Positions 1 through 8,445 of a DNA stretch of 38,611 bases are shown piece by piece. The stretch is taken from NCBI GenBank assembly GCA_001897835.1, contig MKUN01000052.1, positions 1 through 38,611 of the forward strand. Direction: 5' to 3'. Position 1 is the first letter of the stretch. Every line of letters begins with the position of its first letter. Under the pieces are notes generated by a model. It ran no database searches and was not told the origin of the DNA. It saw only the letters and a program-made list of their open reading frames with translations. The translations under genes and the position numbers were made by a program. The stretch comes from Bacteroidetes bacterium 46-16. GTDB taxonomy: Bacteria > Bacteroidota > Bacteroidia > Chitinophagales > Chitinophagaceae.

Positions 1-761
1 GGCGTGCCGTTCGTGGCCGTTACTGAGGCCGTACCGTCATTACCGCCATTACAGCTTACATCGGTATGCGAGGGGATAACCGAAAATTGGGTTAAGAGGA
101 CAGTAATAGAATCGACGAAATAATAACCATATGGGCCACCATTGCCGTTTGTCACAATAGTATTGGTATTTGCATCGCTTTTGAAATTCCCGAAAATAAA
201 GTGTGTATAGGCAGAGTCTGCAGTAAAAGTGTCTTGCAGCAGTACCCAGTTTACGGTATCTGTTATTATTCCATAAGGGGTATAATCGATCTGTGGGGTT
301 ATCGCTAAATAGGTGGTCACATTCACTGGTACGGGAACACCATCCTTGTAAAAAAATATACCAAACCCATCATGGGCGTATTTGTATGTGTTAGAGCAAT
401 TGACATATACACTTACTACATAATTAAGACCCGGTACCAGGGGATCTACGTTGCCCTCTATATATTCCCGGTACGCGCTGGTAGAATAAGAGGCTAAGCC
501 AGCATAGGCAACACCGTTTAATGCTGGCTGGTAACCAAAGGTATTGGCGGGAACACCTACAATATTAGGGTTGCATACGTTCATATAATCGGGTGAACCA
601 CTAGTGCCTGATTTCCAATTGGGCGTATGTGTATATTCCAGTTGCGCTACTGATACTGGGCAGGTAAGATAACTCTCAAAACTGGGGTCATGCACCATGT
701 TTTGTGCTGGCGCTATAAATACCATTAGTAAGAGGTAAAGAAAGGTAAGAGTATGTTTCAT
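1..761 (-). CDS. Secreted SprB-repeat protein, 5' part only (cut by window start)
   Basis: The gene starts with ATG at 761-759 and stays open to the window edge, giving about 253 residues without a stop. Residues 1-20 (MKHTLTFLYLLLMVFIAPAQ) form a typical signal peptide. A domain of about 200 residues follows. It opens with VHDPSFESYLTCPVS and contains GVAYAGLASYSTSAYREYI; this is a beta-rich module I associate with the N-termini of Bacteroidota OmpA-like and adhesin proteins. At the very end a SprB-type repeat begins (DVSCNGGNDGTASVTATNGT). It closely resembles the repeats of the large adhesin at 17114-23290, so the full protein is probably a long repeat-containing surface protein exported by T9SS, with its sorting domain outside the window. 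The product and its ligand are unknown. Signal peptide and repeat are seen directly; T9SS export is inferred. Confidence 0.8.
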   Translation of the reverse strand, partial: MKHTLTFLYLLLMVFIAPAQNMVHDPSFESYLTCPVSVAQLEYTHTPNWKSGTSGSPDYMNVCNPNIVGVPANTFGYQPALNGVAYAGLASYSTSAYREYIEGNVDPLVPGLNYVVSVYVNCSNTYKYAHDGFGIFFYKDGVPVPVNVTTYLAITPQIDYTPYGIITDTVNWVLLQDTFTADSAYTHFIFGNFKSDANTNTIVTNGNGGPYGYYFVDSITVLLTQFSVIPSHTDVSCNGGNDGTASVTATNGT

Positions 762-881
762 TTATAACCAGGGGGATTATAGTATAAATATACTATATTA
801 TTTTACACCAAATTATAATTGAAGATAATGACCTTGCATGGAATAACTTGCAATATTGTATTTTGTGCATATAATAATAAA

Positions 882-1571
882 ATGAACCCCTCCAATAGCA
901 TAAAGAATTGGGCTGAGGATGAACGCCCCCGGGAAAAAATGCTGCAAAAAGGTGCTGCCGCGCTTACCGATGCAGAACTGCTTGCGATACTGATATCGAG
1001 TGGCACTAAAGAAAAATCGGCACTTGACCTTGCCCGCGAGATACTGGCACAGGCCCATAATCACCTGCACGAGCTGGGCCGACTGGGCATACTGGAATTG
1101 AAAAAGACCAAAGGCATAGGTGAGGCCCGGGCCATTACTATAGCTGCGGCACTCGAACTGGGCCGCCGCAGGCAGCTAAGCGAAGGTATCCAGCGTGCTA
1201 CTATATCATCGAGCAAGGAGGCTGCTGAGATAATAACACCACTATTGCAAGATCTGAACCATGAGGCTTTCTGTGTCATTTATCTCAACCACGCCAACCG
1301 GCTCATCAGGCAGGAGATAGTAAGCAGCGGTGGCCTTACCGGTACGGTTGCAGATATCAGGTTGATACTCAAAAATGCACTGCTCCAAAATGCCAGCCAG
1401 GTCATTGTGGCACATAACCATCCTTCCGGCAACCTGCAGCCCAGCACTGCAGACAAGGAACTTACCCGCAAGCTTAAAGAGGCAGCAAGTGTAATGGATA
1501 TAAAACTGCTTGACCATCTCATTATCTCCCCGGCCGGTTTCTTTAGTTTTTCCGATAATGGCCTTATTTAA
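882..1571 (+). CDS. radC: RadC family JAB-domain protein
   Basis: A 229-residue protein with the usual RadC length and layout. Helix-hairpin-helix-like segments come first (LTDAELLAILISSGTKEKSA and GIGEARAITIAAALELGRR), then a C-terminal JAB/MPN metalloprotease-like domain with the metal-binding signature AHNHPSGNLQPSTAD. The ATG at 882 gives the family-typical start MNPSNSIKNWAEDERPREK. An upstream ATG at 819 would add 21 residues unlike the family, so I prefer 882. RadC proteins are conserved and were once thought to act in DNA repair, but their biochemical role is unsettled; some homologues are linked to mobile elements and natural transformation. Here it stands alone, ahead of a sugar-nucleotide-type oxidoreductase, so I treat it as the chromosomal housekeeping copy. 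Confidence 0.93.
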   Translation: MNPSNSIKNWAEDERPREKMLQKGAAALTDAELLAILISSGTKEKSALDLAREILAQAHNHLHELGRLGILELKKTKGIGEARAITIAAALELGRRRQLSEGIQRATISSSKEAAEIITPLLQDLNHEAFCVIYLNHANRLIRQEIVSSGGLTGTVADIRLILKNALLQNASQVIVAHNHPSGNLQPSTADKELTRKLKEAASVMDIKLLDHLIISPAGFFSFSDNGLI

Positions 1572-1625
1572 TACTGCTCTTTTATTGCTATCTTGCAGCA
1601 TCTTTTTTGCAACACATAATAAAAA

Positions 1626-1633
1626 TATCTTTA
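1626..1633 (+). promoter_or_regulatory. Near-match to Bacteroidota -7 promoter element
   Basis: TATCTTTA matches the TAnnTTTG element used by the Bacteroidota housekeeping sigma factor at 5 of 6 fixed positions. It lies 9 nt before the ATG of the oxidoreductase at 1643. No convincing -33 TTG element was assigned. Confidence 0.35.
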
Positions 1634-1642
1634 TAAGCTATC

Positions 1643-2629
1643 ATGCTTAAAGTCGGAGTCTTTGGGGCAGGCCGTTGGGGTAAAATTCATATAGAACAAT
1701 GGAAACAAATACCCGGCATTGAGTTGATTGGTTTTTATGACCCTGATGACAATACTGCATTGTTCGCAGCACGCCAGTTTAATGTAAAAAGGTTTAATGA
1801 TATAAATGAACTGGTAGATCTTGTTGATATTGCAGACGTTGTGGCAGCCACCCCGGCACATTTCGGGATAGCTAAAAAATGTCTCCTCAGCCAAAAACAT
1901 GTTTTTATTGAAAAGCCGCTGGCACTTTCACTAGATGAGGCTGCCGAACTGGTAAACCTGGTCAAAGAAGCCAATGTAAAATGCCAGGTAGGCCACGCGG
2001 AACGATACAATCCGGCATTACTTGCTTTGGGTAACAGGCCATTACAGCCCATGTTCATAGAGGCGCACAGGCTGGCACAGTTCTCCCCACACGGTACCGA
2101 CACATCTGTTATCACCGACCTGATGGTGCATGATATTGATATTGTGATGCATATGGTAAAGTCACCGGTAAAACGCATATCAGCTAGTGGGGTTGCCGTG
2201 ATAAGTGAAACGGCTGATATTGCCAATGCCCGTATCGAGTTCGATAATGGTTGCGTGGCCAACCTTACCTCGAGCCGCGTATCGCTGACGCAGATGCAGA
2301 AGATGAGGCTTTTCCAGCGTGATGCCTATATAGGCATCAATTTTTTGGATAAAAAGACCGAAGTGATCAGCCTCAGGGAGCCGGGGACAGAAAAAGGAGT
2401 AAAAAATTTCCCCCTCGAAATGCCCAACGGTGACAAAAAAATAATATCTGTGGATATGCCCGGGGTGACAATGGACAATGCGGTAAGGCTGGAGCTACAG
2501 GAATTTTCAGATGCGGTATTGAATGACAAGCCGGTGCGTGTTACGGTTTATGATGGTTACCAGGCCATGGATGTGGCCGACCAAATATTGAAAAAGATGA
2601 GTTTACATAACGAGATGCACAATGTTTAA
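1643..2629 (+). CDS. Gfo/Idh/MocA family NAD(P)-dependent oxidoreductase
   Basis: A 328-residue protein with an N-terminal Rossmann fold (VGVFGAGRWGKIHIEQW, the dinucleotide-binding GxGxxG). The family EKP motif follows (HVFIEKPLALSLDEAA), then GHAERYNPA and the putative catalytic stretch DLMVHDIDIVMHMV at the start of the C-terminal alpha/beta substrate domain. Length and order are those of Gfo/Idh/MocA enzymes, which oxidise or reduce sugars and sugar nucleotides. The substrate cannot be read from the sequence. Nearby co-directional genes encode a lipoprotein and a polyprenyl-phosphate sugar transferase, so a role in surface polysaccharide or UDP-sugar metabolism is plausible but inferred. 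Cytoplasmic, with no signal peptide. Confidence 0.88.
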   Translation: MLKVGVFGAGRWGKIHIEQWKQIPGIELIGFYDPDDNTALFAARQFNVKRFNDINELVDLVDIADVVAATPAHFGIAKKCLLSQKHVFIEKPLALSLDEAAELVNLVKEANVKCQVGHAERYNPALLALGNRPLQPMFIEAHRLAQFSPHGTDTSVITDLMVHDIDIVMHMVKSPVKRISASGVAVISETADIANARIEFDNGCVANLTSSRVSLTQMQKMRLFQRDAYIGINFLDKKTEVISLREPGTEKGVKNFPLEMPNGDKKIISVDMPGVTMDNAVRLELQEFSDAVLNDKPVRVTVYDGYQAMDVADQILKKMSLHNEMHNV

Positions 2630-2683
2630 GTGTTGTTTGCGTTATAGGAACGGATATTGTAACAATTTTATTTTTTTAATGAA

Positions 2684-3514
2684 GTGAGAAATTTATTACT
2701 GCTGTTCTTAGCGAGTGTTTTAGTACTGGGATGTAATATTGTAAATCCTAAAGAACAAATACCCACTTATTTAAAAATAGATTCAGTAGCCTTTACGGAC
2801 GGATCGCATGACATTACCAGTGCATGGGTCTATTATAACAATGCGCCTGTCGGCGTCTTCAGGCTGCCGGCTACCATACCTGTACTGGCCGATAAAGCGG
2901 GTACCATCACTGTAGGGCCTGGTATTACATATGATGGTTTCCAGGATCAACAGTCTTTATATCCCTTTTATGTTTTCGATACTTTTGCCATCACCCCCGA
3001 TCCGGGTCATGTTATTAGCCATACTCCTGTTTCCAAATATACTGCGGTCACAAATTTCCCATGGAAAGAGAATTTTGAGAGCGGCGCAGACTTCCAGGCT
3101 TATGATACGTCAGTAAGTAATAATGCCATCAGCCTTATTACCGACCCGGGCATGGTCTATGAAGGCTATGGGGCTGGATATATACATGTCGTTTCGGGGG
3201 ATAGTGTTTCAGAGAGTGTTAGCTCAAGAAGTATAGATATACCGCAGGGGCAGTCATTTCTTGAATTTGATTATAAAAGTACAAACTCGTTTATCATTGG
3301 CCTTGCTGCTTACTACGGAAGCGGTACGCCGGTGCTTAACTACCAGATAGGTCTTAGAACAAGGAATAACTGGACCAAATGCTACCTGGGTTTAGAGCCT
3401 GTGGTCAGCCAGTACCCGGGCGCAGTATTTTATGTGATCGTAAAATCAACACTGGATAGTGGTTCGCATGATGGGTATGTATTGCTTGATAACATGAAAA
3501 TCGTATCGTATTAA
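2684..3514 (+). CDS. Secreted lipoprotein with a probable beta-sandwich domain
   Basis: 276 residues with a lipoprotein signal (hydrophobic core LLLLFLASVLVLG, then the lipobox cysteine in VLVLGC at about residue 17). The start appears to be GTG at 2684. The ATG at 2679 hits a stop after two codons in another frame, and the GTG frame gives a complete signal peptide. The C-terminal half (ENFESGADFQ, YEGYGAGYIHVVSGDS, GSHDGYVLLDNMKIV) resembles jelly-roll or carbohydrate-binding-like domains seen in many Bacteroidota surface lipoproteins, but I cannot assign a family. It ends 16 nt before the sugar transferase gene and is probably co-transcribed with it. Membrane anchoring is well supported. 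Function is unknown. Confidence 0.8.
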   Translation: MRNLLLLFLASVLVLGCNIVNPKEQIPTYLKIDSVAFTDGSHDITSAWVYYNNAPVGVFRLPATIPVLADKAGTITVGPGITYDGFQDQQSLYPFYVFDTFAITPDPGHVISHTPVSKYTAVTNFPWKENFESGADFQAYDTSVSNNAISLITDPGMVYEGYGAGYIHVVSGDSVSESVSSRSIDIPQGQSFLEFDYKSTNSFIIGLAAYYGSGTPVLNYQIGLRTRNNWTKCYLGLEPVVSQYPGAVFYVIVKSTLDSGSHDGYVLLDNMKIVSY

Positions 3515-3530
3515 ACAGTTTTAGAAACAG

Positions 3531-4955
3531 ATGCAGCTTGCCCCGGTAAAAAGAAAGGCCATCCGCCAGTTAGCATTGCTCGACTACTTGTCGGCGGCAC
3601 TGGCATGGACTATTTTTTGGGCCTACCGGCATGAATTGCTGGGCAGCGGTGGCTATTTTAATACCCTACACTCCCTGCGCCTGTTCGATTATCTTTCCAT
3701 ATTTCTGATCATCCCCGCAGGCTGGTTGTTTTTATACCTGCTATCCGGTACATACTTCGACCTGTACCGTAAATCACGCCTGAACGAAATAAACCGTACC
3801 CTGATCTCGTGTATCATAGGCAGTATCGCTGTAGCCTTATTCGTGTTCGCTAATGATAGTTCCGAAAGCTCCTACATCATTAAAATGACAGGCCGCTATC
3901 TGCTTATTCATACTGCCTGCACGTTGATATTTCGCCTGCTGATACTAAACCATGTAAAGAACAAACTGATAAAAGGGAAAGTTGGTTTCAACACCCTCAT
4001 CATAGGAGGTAACGATAAAGCGATAGATATCTATAAGCAGGTGACAGGTAGCCGGCAGGTATTGGGCAATGTGTTCAAAGGCTTTATTTACTCCAATAAA
4101 GAATCGAGTAATGGCATGAGTAAATACCTGCCCCAGCTTGGTCATCTCTCAAATCTTGAAGGTATTATTGACGATCATGAGATAGAAGAAGTGATCGTAG
4201 CGGTCGACTCATCAGAACACCACCTGCTTGAAAACATACTCACGCGCCTGAGCTACCGCCCTGTGGTGGTAAAGGTGCTGCCGGATATTTACGATATTAT
4301 ATCAGGATCGGTAAAGACAAGCAATGTGTATGATGCCGTATTGATCCACATACACCCCGAACTGATGCCCGACTGGCAGCGGGTGTGTAAACGTGCTATC
4401 GACATCATTTGTAGCCTGATGGCACTGCTCGTCCTGTCGCCTTTATATATCTTCGCTGCTGTCAAGGTCAAGCTGTCCTCACATGGCCCTATTATTTACA
4501 AGCAGCAGCGCATTGGTTTGTTTGGCCGGCCATTCTATATCTATAAATTCCGCTCCATGTTTGTGGATGCCGAGGAGAAGGGCCCTGCATTATCGAGCAA
4601 AGAAGACCCGCGTATAACCAAATGGGGCAGGGTGATGCGCAAATGGCGTATAGATGAGCTGCCGCAATTCTATAACATACTCAAGGGCGATATGTCATTG
4701 GTAGGCCCAAGACCGGAGCGGCAGCATTTTATAGACATTATCAGCCAGTCGCAGCCGCACTATAAATACCTGCATAAAGTAAAGCCCGGGCTAACCTCCT
4801 GGGGCATGGTGCAATATGGCTATGCGGAGAATGTGAACCAGATGATAGAGCGCATGAAGTATGACCTGCTTTATATTGAGAACTGCTCACTGGCCCTCGA
4901 TATTAAGATCATGCTCTACACGTTCAGGGTCATAATCCAGGGAAGGGGAAAGTAG
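3531..4955 (+). CDS. Polyprenyl-phosphate sugar-1-phosphate transferase (exopolysaccharide initiation)
   Basis: 474 residues. The N-terminal half has several membrane segments (roughly residues 15-140) and a soluble Rossmann-like domain (VGFNTLIIGGNDKAIDIY, then EEVIVAVDSSEHHLL). The C-terminal bacterial sugar transferase domain starts near residue 287 with CKRAIDIICSLMALLVLSPLY. The signature stretches are intact: YKQQRIGLFGRPFYIYKFRSM, then RIDELPQFYNILKGDMSLVG with PRPE following. Family members of this WcaJ/WbaP type transfer a sugar-1-phosphate from a UDP-sugar to undecaprenyl phosphate in the inner membrane, the first step of exopolysaccharide or O-antigen synthesis. Its last 26 nt overlap the 3' end of folC on the opposite strand. 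It is useful to compare with the degenerate version of this module at the end of the 28168-30120 gene. Confidence 0.92.
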   Translation: MQLAPVKRKAIRQLALLDYLSAALAWTIFWAYRHELLGSGGYFNTLHSLRLFDYLSIFLIIPAGWLFLYLLSGTYFDLYRKSRLNEINRTLISCIIGSIAVALFVFANDSSESSYIIKMTGRYLLIHTACTLIFRLLILNHVKNKLIKGKVGFNTLIIGGNDKAIDIYKQVTGSRQVLGNVFKGFIYSNKESSNGMSKYLPQLGHLSNLEGIIDDHEIEEVIVAVDSSEHHLLENILTRLSYRPVVVKVLPDIYDIISGSVKTSNVYDAVLIHIHPELMPDWQRVCKRAIDIICSLMALLVLSPLYIFAAVKVKLSSHGPIIYKQQRIGLFGRPFYIYKFRSMFVDAEEKGPALSSKEDPRITKWGRVMRKWRIDELPQFYNILKGDMSLVGPRPERQHFIDIISQSQPHYKYLHKVKPGLTSWGMVQYGYAENVNQMIERMKYDLLYIENCSLALDIKIMLYTFRVIIQGRGK

Positions 4956-6288
4956 ATTGTACCGCCTCGGGCATCATATGTTCCATCGCTTCACCCACTA
5001 CAAAAAAACTACCCGTTATCAGCAGCGCGTCTTCAGCTCCCAGTTTTTCTTTTGCAGCATCCAGTGCCTCCTGTACCGAGGTATAAGTAGTGCCTTGTAA
5101 ACCTGCGGTAGCAGCAATGGTTGCCAGTTCATTTGCGGGCAGGGCGCGTGGTGTCTGCGCATTACAGAAATAGTAAAGCGCATCTTTCGGGAAATAGGAT
5201 AATGCCTCAGCTACATCTTTATCCCTTACAAAACCCACAATTATATGTTTCCCGCTGCTGTCAAGATAGCTCCATTGCTTCATTACTTCCTGTATGCCGG
5301 CTGCATTATGTGCCACGTCGGTTATGATGAGGGGCTGCTGTTGCAGGATCTCCCAGCGGCCCCGAAGGCCGGTAAGGCGTTTTACTTTGGCAAATGCAGC
5401 CAGTGCCTTTTCTATGTTGAGGTTGTTGAATTCCTGTCGTGATACAAGCACTTCCACTGCCGCCAGTGCCGTCCGCAGGTTGTATTGCTGGTAGGTGCCC
5501 AGCAGGTCGGTGCTAAGGTCAAGCATTTCGCGGCGGGCGCGGTGCACGGCCTTAAAATACTGGTAGCGCGCATTCTGCCCTACACGCACCATGTCCCACA
5601 TCGAGTCGGCATAATAAACTGTGGACTGGTTGTGCACTGCCTGTTCAAAGAATACCCGTTCGGTCTCATTCTGTTGCTGCCCGATCACCACAGGTACCTG
5701 GGGTTTGATAATGCCGGCTTTTTCGAATGCTATCTTTTCAAGTGTATCGCCGAGCGTATCTTTATGATCGTAGCTGATATTGGTGATAACAGAGAGCAGG
5801 GGCGTAATAACATTGGTACTGTCGAGCCTGCCGCCCAGGCCAGTTTCTATGATAGCCACATCCACCTTCTCTGCCGCAAATGCAGCGAAGGCCATGGCTA
5901 CCGTAAGCTCAAAGAAAGAGGGCTGTATCGTTTCTATAGTAACAGGTTTCAAATGCTCCACAAAATCCACGACCCACTCCCTGCTCACAGGCTGGCCATT
6001 TATACGGATACGCTCCCGGAAATCGACGAGGTGTGGAGAAGTGTAAAGCCCCACCTTATAGCCGGCCTCCTGTAATATGGCAGCGAGCATATGGCTTACA
6101 CTGCCCTTGCCATTGGTGCCGGCTATATGTATGCTTTTGAACTGCTCCTGCGGTTCATTAAGCAGCTTGCACAGTTTGCGTGTATTCTCCAGCCCGGGCT
6201 TGACGGCATCCTTACCCTTATTGGCAAATAGGGGCAGGGTGGTATATAAATAGTCAACCGTCTGTTTGTAAGCTGTGGATATATCCAT
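4930..6288 (-). CDS. folC: Bifunctional folylpolyglutamate synthase / dihydrofolate synthase
   Basis: 452 residues, the usual length for FolC. The ATP-binding P-loop is clear (HIAGTNGKGSVSHMLAAIL), followed by the family motif GLYTSPHLVDFRERIRING. The Mur-ligase central domain (IIETGLGGRLDSTNVITP, ITNISYDHKDTLGDTLEKIA) and the C-terminal ligase domain (IITDVAHNAAG, HIIVGFVRDKD) are complete. The enzyme adds glutamate to dihydropteroate and to reduced folates in the cytoplasm. The start at 6288 lies 14 nt after the TonB-like gene, so the two are probably co-transcribed. Its 3' end overlaps the sugar transferase tail-to-tail by 26 nt, leaving no room for an intergenic terminator. Confidence 0.95.
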   Translation of the reverse strand: MDISTAYKQTVDYLYTTLPLFANKGKDAVKPGLENTRKLCKLLNEPQEQFKSIHIAGTNGKGSVSHMLAAILQEAGYKVGLYTSPHLVDFRERIRINGQPVSREWVVDFVEHLKPVTIETIQPSFFELTVAMAFAAFAAEKVDVAIIETGLGGRLDSTNVITPLLSVITNISYDHKDTLGDTLEKIAFEKAGIIKPQVPVVIGQQQNETERVFFEQAVHNQSTVYYADSMWDMVRVGQNARYQYFKAVHRARREMLDLSTDLLGTYQQYNLRTALAAVEVLVSRQEFNNLNIEKALAAFAKVKRLTGLRGRWEILQQQPLIITDVAHNAAGIQEVMKQWSYLDSSGKHIIVGFVRDKDVAEALSYFPKDALYYFCNAQTPRALPANELATIAATAGLQGTTYTSVQEALDAAKEKLGAEDALLITGSFFVVGEAMEHMMPEAVQSTFPFPGL

Positions 6289-6302
6289 ACCCGGTACTGT
6301 AA

Positions 6303-7145
6303 TTACGAGCGTGTTTTGAATACAAAGGTAATATTCCCGAACTGTTCTTCAGGGGCCGAATTGCTTTTGTTGAAACGGATCTTTTCTACTTTGTGCAGGG
6401 CTATATCGCGCAGGGCGGCATTGCTTATGGAGATGATACGCTTGTCTGTGATCACACCTTCACGGTTCACGGTCACTTTGATCACCACGCGGCCCCCTTC
6501 TTTAAAATCGGCTTCGCGGGGCGGGAAGGCCACTATGCTGCGGCCCGTAAGGTTGTGATTGATGCCGCCGTTGCCATTGCCGGGGCTGCCTTCGTAATTG
6601 GCCGCGCCCGGTGTGCCATTGGGCACGCCACGGTCGCCGGGGCCTGTGGTGTTACCTTCGTTAGTGCCGGGATGGTCCTGTGCAGCCCCATTGCCGCCTG
6701 TGCCGGTGCTGCCACTATAGGTATAGCGGGGGCGCTGCGGCCGGGGGCTGTTGCTTTCTGTATTGGGTTGGTTGCTGGAGCGTGTGCGTGTTTCGGTCAT
6801 CGTATTGGCGCGGGTCACAGCCTTGCTGTGGCTGGGTTGGTTAATGGCCGGGGCATCAGGGTCGTTGCTCTCTTCTATTTCTTTCGCTGTAGTGCTTTGC
6901 TGTGCCGCACTTTTGAAGGCAACTGAAGCCGCATCAGGGGCAGGCTGTTCGGTGGCCATAGGCTGGTCATCACCGCTGCCATTGCGGCTGGTGCCCAGGT
7001 TCACCTCGATCCCCAATTCCTGCACAGGTTCCTGCACGGGCAGGCTGTACCTGAGCAGTATGAACAATAAGAGCAGGAGTATGTGCACTCCTACCGTCCA
7101 CGCTGCTGCTTTTATGTTAACCGGTTGCTCTGATGCTGCTATCAT
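6303..7145 (-). CDS. TonB-like energy transducer / periplasmic-spanning protein
   Basis: 280 residues with one N-terminal membrane anchor (about residues 13-34, AAWTVGVHILLLLLFILLRY). A long low-complexity linker rich in Pro, Asn, Gly, Ser and Thr runs from about residue 50 to 195. The C-terminal domain of about 80 residues (GGRVVIKVTVNREGVITDKR, then the basic tail IRFNKSNSAPEEQFGNITFV) has the pattern of TonB/TolA C-terminal domains. In Bacteroidota such proteins usually follow exbB/exbD-like genes and come before folC. Only the folC neighbour is present here, and exbB/exbD are not in the window. It probably couples inner-membrane proton-motive force to an outer-membrane process. That role comes from the family; the partner is unknown. 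Confidence 0.8.
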   Translation of the reverse strand: MIAASEQPVNIKAAAWTVGVHILLLLLFILLRYSLPVQEPVQELGIEVNLGTSRNGSGDDQPMATEQPAPDAASVAFKSAAQQSTTAKEIEESNDPDAPAINQPSHSKAVTRANTMTETRTRSSNQPNTESNSPRPQRPRYTYSGSTGTGGNGAAQDHPGTNEGNTTGPGDRGVPNGTPGAANYEGSPGNGNGGINHNLTGRSIVAFPPREADFKEGGRVVIKVTVNREGVITDKRIISISNAALRDIALHKVEKIRFNKSNSAPEEQFGNITFVFKTRS

Positions 7146-7212
7146 AAATACCTGTCTGTATGGCTGTAAATTAGTAAAAAGAGGGCAATTGGGTTGTTAA
7201 AACCTCAACCCC

Positions 7213-7239
7213 GGCCCTTCTCCATTAATGGAGCAGGGT
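7213..7239. repeat. Palindromic dispersed repeat P1 (copy 1)
   Basis: This 27-bp unit is identical to 8295-8321 and is centred on the perfect 14-bp palindrome CTCCATTAATGGAG. The match extends to about 32 bp with one mismatch. It lies in the gap after the TonB-like gene, beside the terminase-like gene. Confidence 0.85.
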
Positions 7240-7329
7240 AACATATGGAGTAAGATGCAGCATATGGGCATTTTCCATAGGGCAATTCAGGGGTTATTTT
7301 ACTTTCTCCAAGCATCTCCGAAGCTTTCC

Positions 7330-8130
7330 TCATGCTTCCCCGGATTTCCCGGAAGGTTCCTGCAAGTTCCCGGAAGATACCCCAGGGTCCTGCTGATTTT
7401 GCTTTTCTTTCTCCAATTTCTTGCTTTGTTCGAGGATAATGCGTGTGTTGTGACGGAAAACGGCCAGTTCGTCGCAGCCCTCGGTATAAGGCAGCATGCC
7501 ATCATTCTCTTTTTTGAATTCCTCAATATACCGCTCATTCTCTTCGCGTGCGGTTTCTTTCCAGAAAGCGCGCATATCGAACTCCGGATTTTCGGGCAGG
7601 TTATCGAGGAACTCTTCTATACTTGCCGGCGGGCCAGGCGTTTCCTGGTGCTCAAATTCCATATCGGAGGGCTTGAGTGCCTGTTTGGGCGCGCTGCGCT
7701 CACCGGCAATGAACTCCTCGATAAAAAAGTCGAGGCCGATGTGTCGCTTGTCGCGGCTCAATACATAATTGACAAAGGCGCGGAGCGACTGGTAGAGCTC
7801 AGGAGTTGAGAGCTGCCGCTTGATGTGCCGGATGGAGGTAATGATCTTGCGGCGCAGCTCGGCCTCGGCGGCGGTGGGGAGGCGCTGACCCTCGGGGCGT
7901 GAACGGATGACATTGTTTATTTCTTCCAATTCCTCATACATCTGCTGGGCAATGACCGCTGGCGCCTGGACGGCGGCGCGCTTCAACTCCTGCCAGCGAC
8001 CCCTGACCGACCAGTTAGAAATAGTTTTTTCGCTGACGCCGACCTCGGCGGCGATCTCCGACCTTGTTTTTTCGGAAGTAAGGAATAATTCACGGGCCTG
8101 TTGCTCCTGCCCGAACTTGCGGGGGTACAT
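7330..8130 (-). CDS. Orphan phage terminase small-subunit-like protein
   Basis: 266 residues. The N-terminal 50 residues form a helix-turn-helix (ARELFLTSEKTRSEIAAEVG, VSEKTISNWSVRGRWQELKR), as in phage terminase small subunits and related DNA-binding proteins of the Mu-like/DUF1804 type. The middle is helical (RRKIITSIRHIKRQLS and following). The C-terminus is charged and low in complexity (EQSKKLEKEKQNQQDPGVSS). In phages the small subunit recognises packaging sites and recruits the large ATPase/nuclease subunit. No large terminase, portal or capsid gene is present here, so it is either a prophage remnant or a domesticated DNA-binding protein. The gene is intact, starts at ATG 8130, and sits between the two copies of repeat P1. 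The assignment rests on pattern recognition only. Confidence 0.6.
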   Translation of the reverse strand: MYPRKFGQEQQARELFLTSEKTRSEIAAEVGVSEKTISNWSVRGRWQELKRAAVQAPAVIAQQMYEELEEINNVIRSRPEGQRLPTAAEAELRRKIITSIRHIKRQLSTPELYQSLRAFVNYVLSRDKRHIGLDFFIEEFIAGERSAPKQALKPSDMEFEHQETPGPPASIEEFLDNLPENPEFDMRAFWKETAREENERYIEEFKKENDGMLPYTEGCDELAVFRHNTRIILEQSKKLEKEKQNQQDPGVSSGNLQEPSGKSGEA

Positions 8131-8274
8131 AGTTGAAAGTTTTTATAAGTTCAAGTATTCACAGCTTTTTCAGGACTGCGGGACCTGCAAAAAAAATTGT
8201 CAAATCCGGCACAAAGGTAGGATGAGAAAATAATTGGTTCCAAAAGATGATATCCACATTTTTGCCTCATCCCC

Positions 8275-8321
8275 CTGCCTACCGGCAGGCAGGCGGCCCT
8301 TCTCCATTAATGGAGCAGGGT
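8275..8321. repeat. Palindromic dispersed repeat P1 (copy 2) with nested palindrome
   Basis: Positions 8295-8321 repeat 7213-7239 exactly. Relative to copy 1, which reads CCTCAACCCC directly before the core, this copy has about 20 extra bases between CCTCATCCCC and the core. The extra bases contain CCTGCC-TACC-GGCAGG, itself a hairpin. It looks like one small palindromic element inserted into another. Confidence 0.75.
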
Positions 8322-8382
8322 GACATGATAAGAGAGGAGCGCGCATGTTGCGCCAGCGAGAGTACGAGTAAATGCGAGTGGA

Positions 8383-8421
8383 ACAAGTTCGCTATACAGA
8401 TGACCTGGCTGCAAACTTGCG
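8383..8421. repeat. Hairpin repeat R, copy 1
   Basis: This 39-bp element matches 9088-9126 at 37 of 39 positions, in direct orientation. Its ends CAAGTTCGC and GCAAACTTG are inverted repeats (8 of 9), so it can fold as a hairpin. The two copies bracket the membrane protein gene at 8446-9012. Confidence 0.85.
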
Positions 8422-8445
8422 CCAGAAGAGCCTATCTGCATAGCA

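Larger units (their letters stand above)
8131..8445. other. Intergenic repeat patch
   Basis: No gene is supported in this 315-bp gap. It holds the second copy of palindromic repeat P1, a 20-bp nested palindrome inserted into it (about 8275-8294), and hairpin repeat R copy 1 (8383-8421). Confidence 0.6.

Noticed and set aside
819-881. Upstream start for radC
   Set aside because: The added 21 residues are not family-like, and the ATG at 882 gives the normal length.
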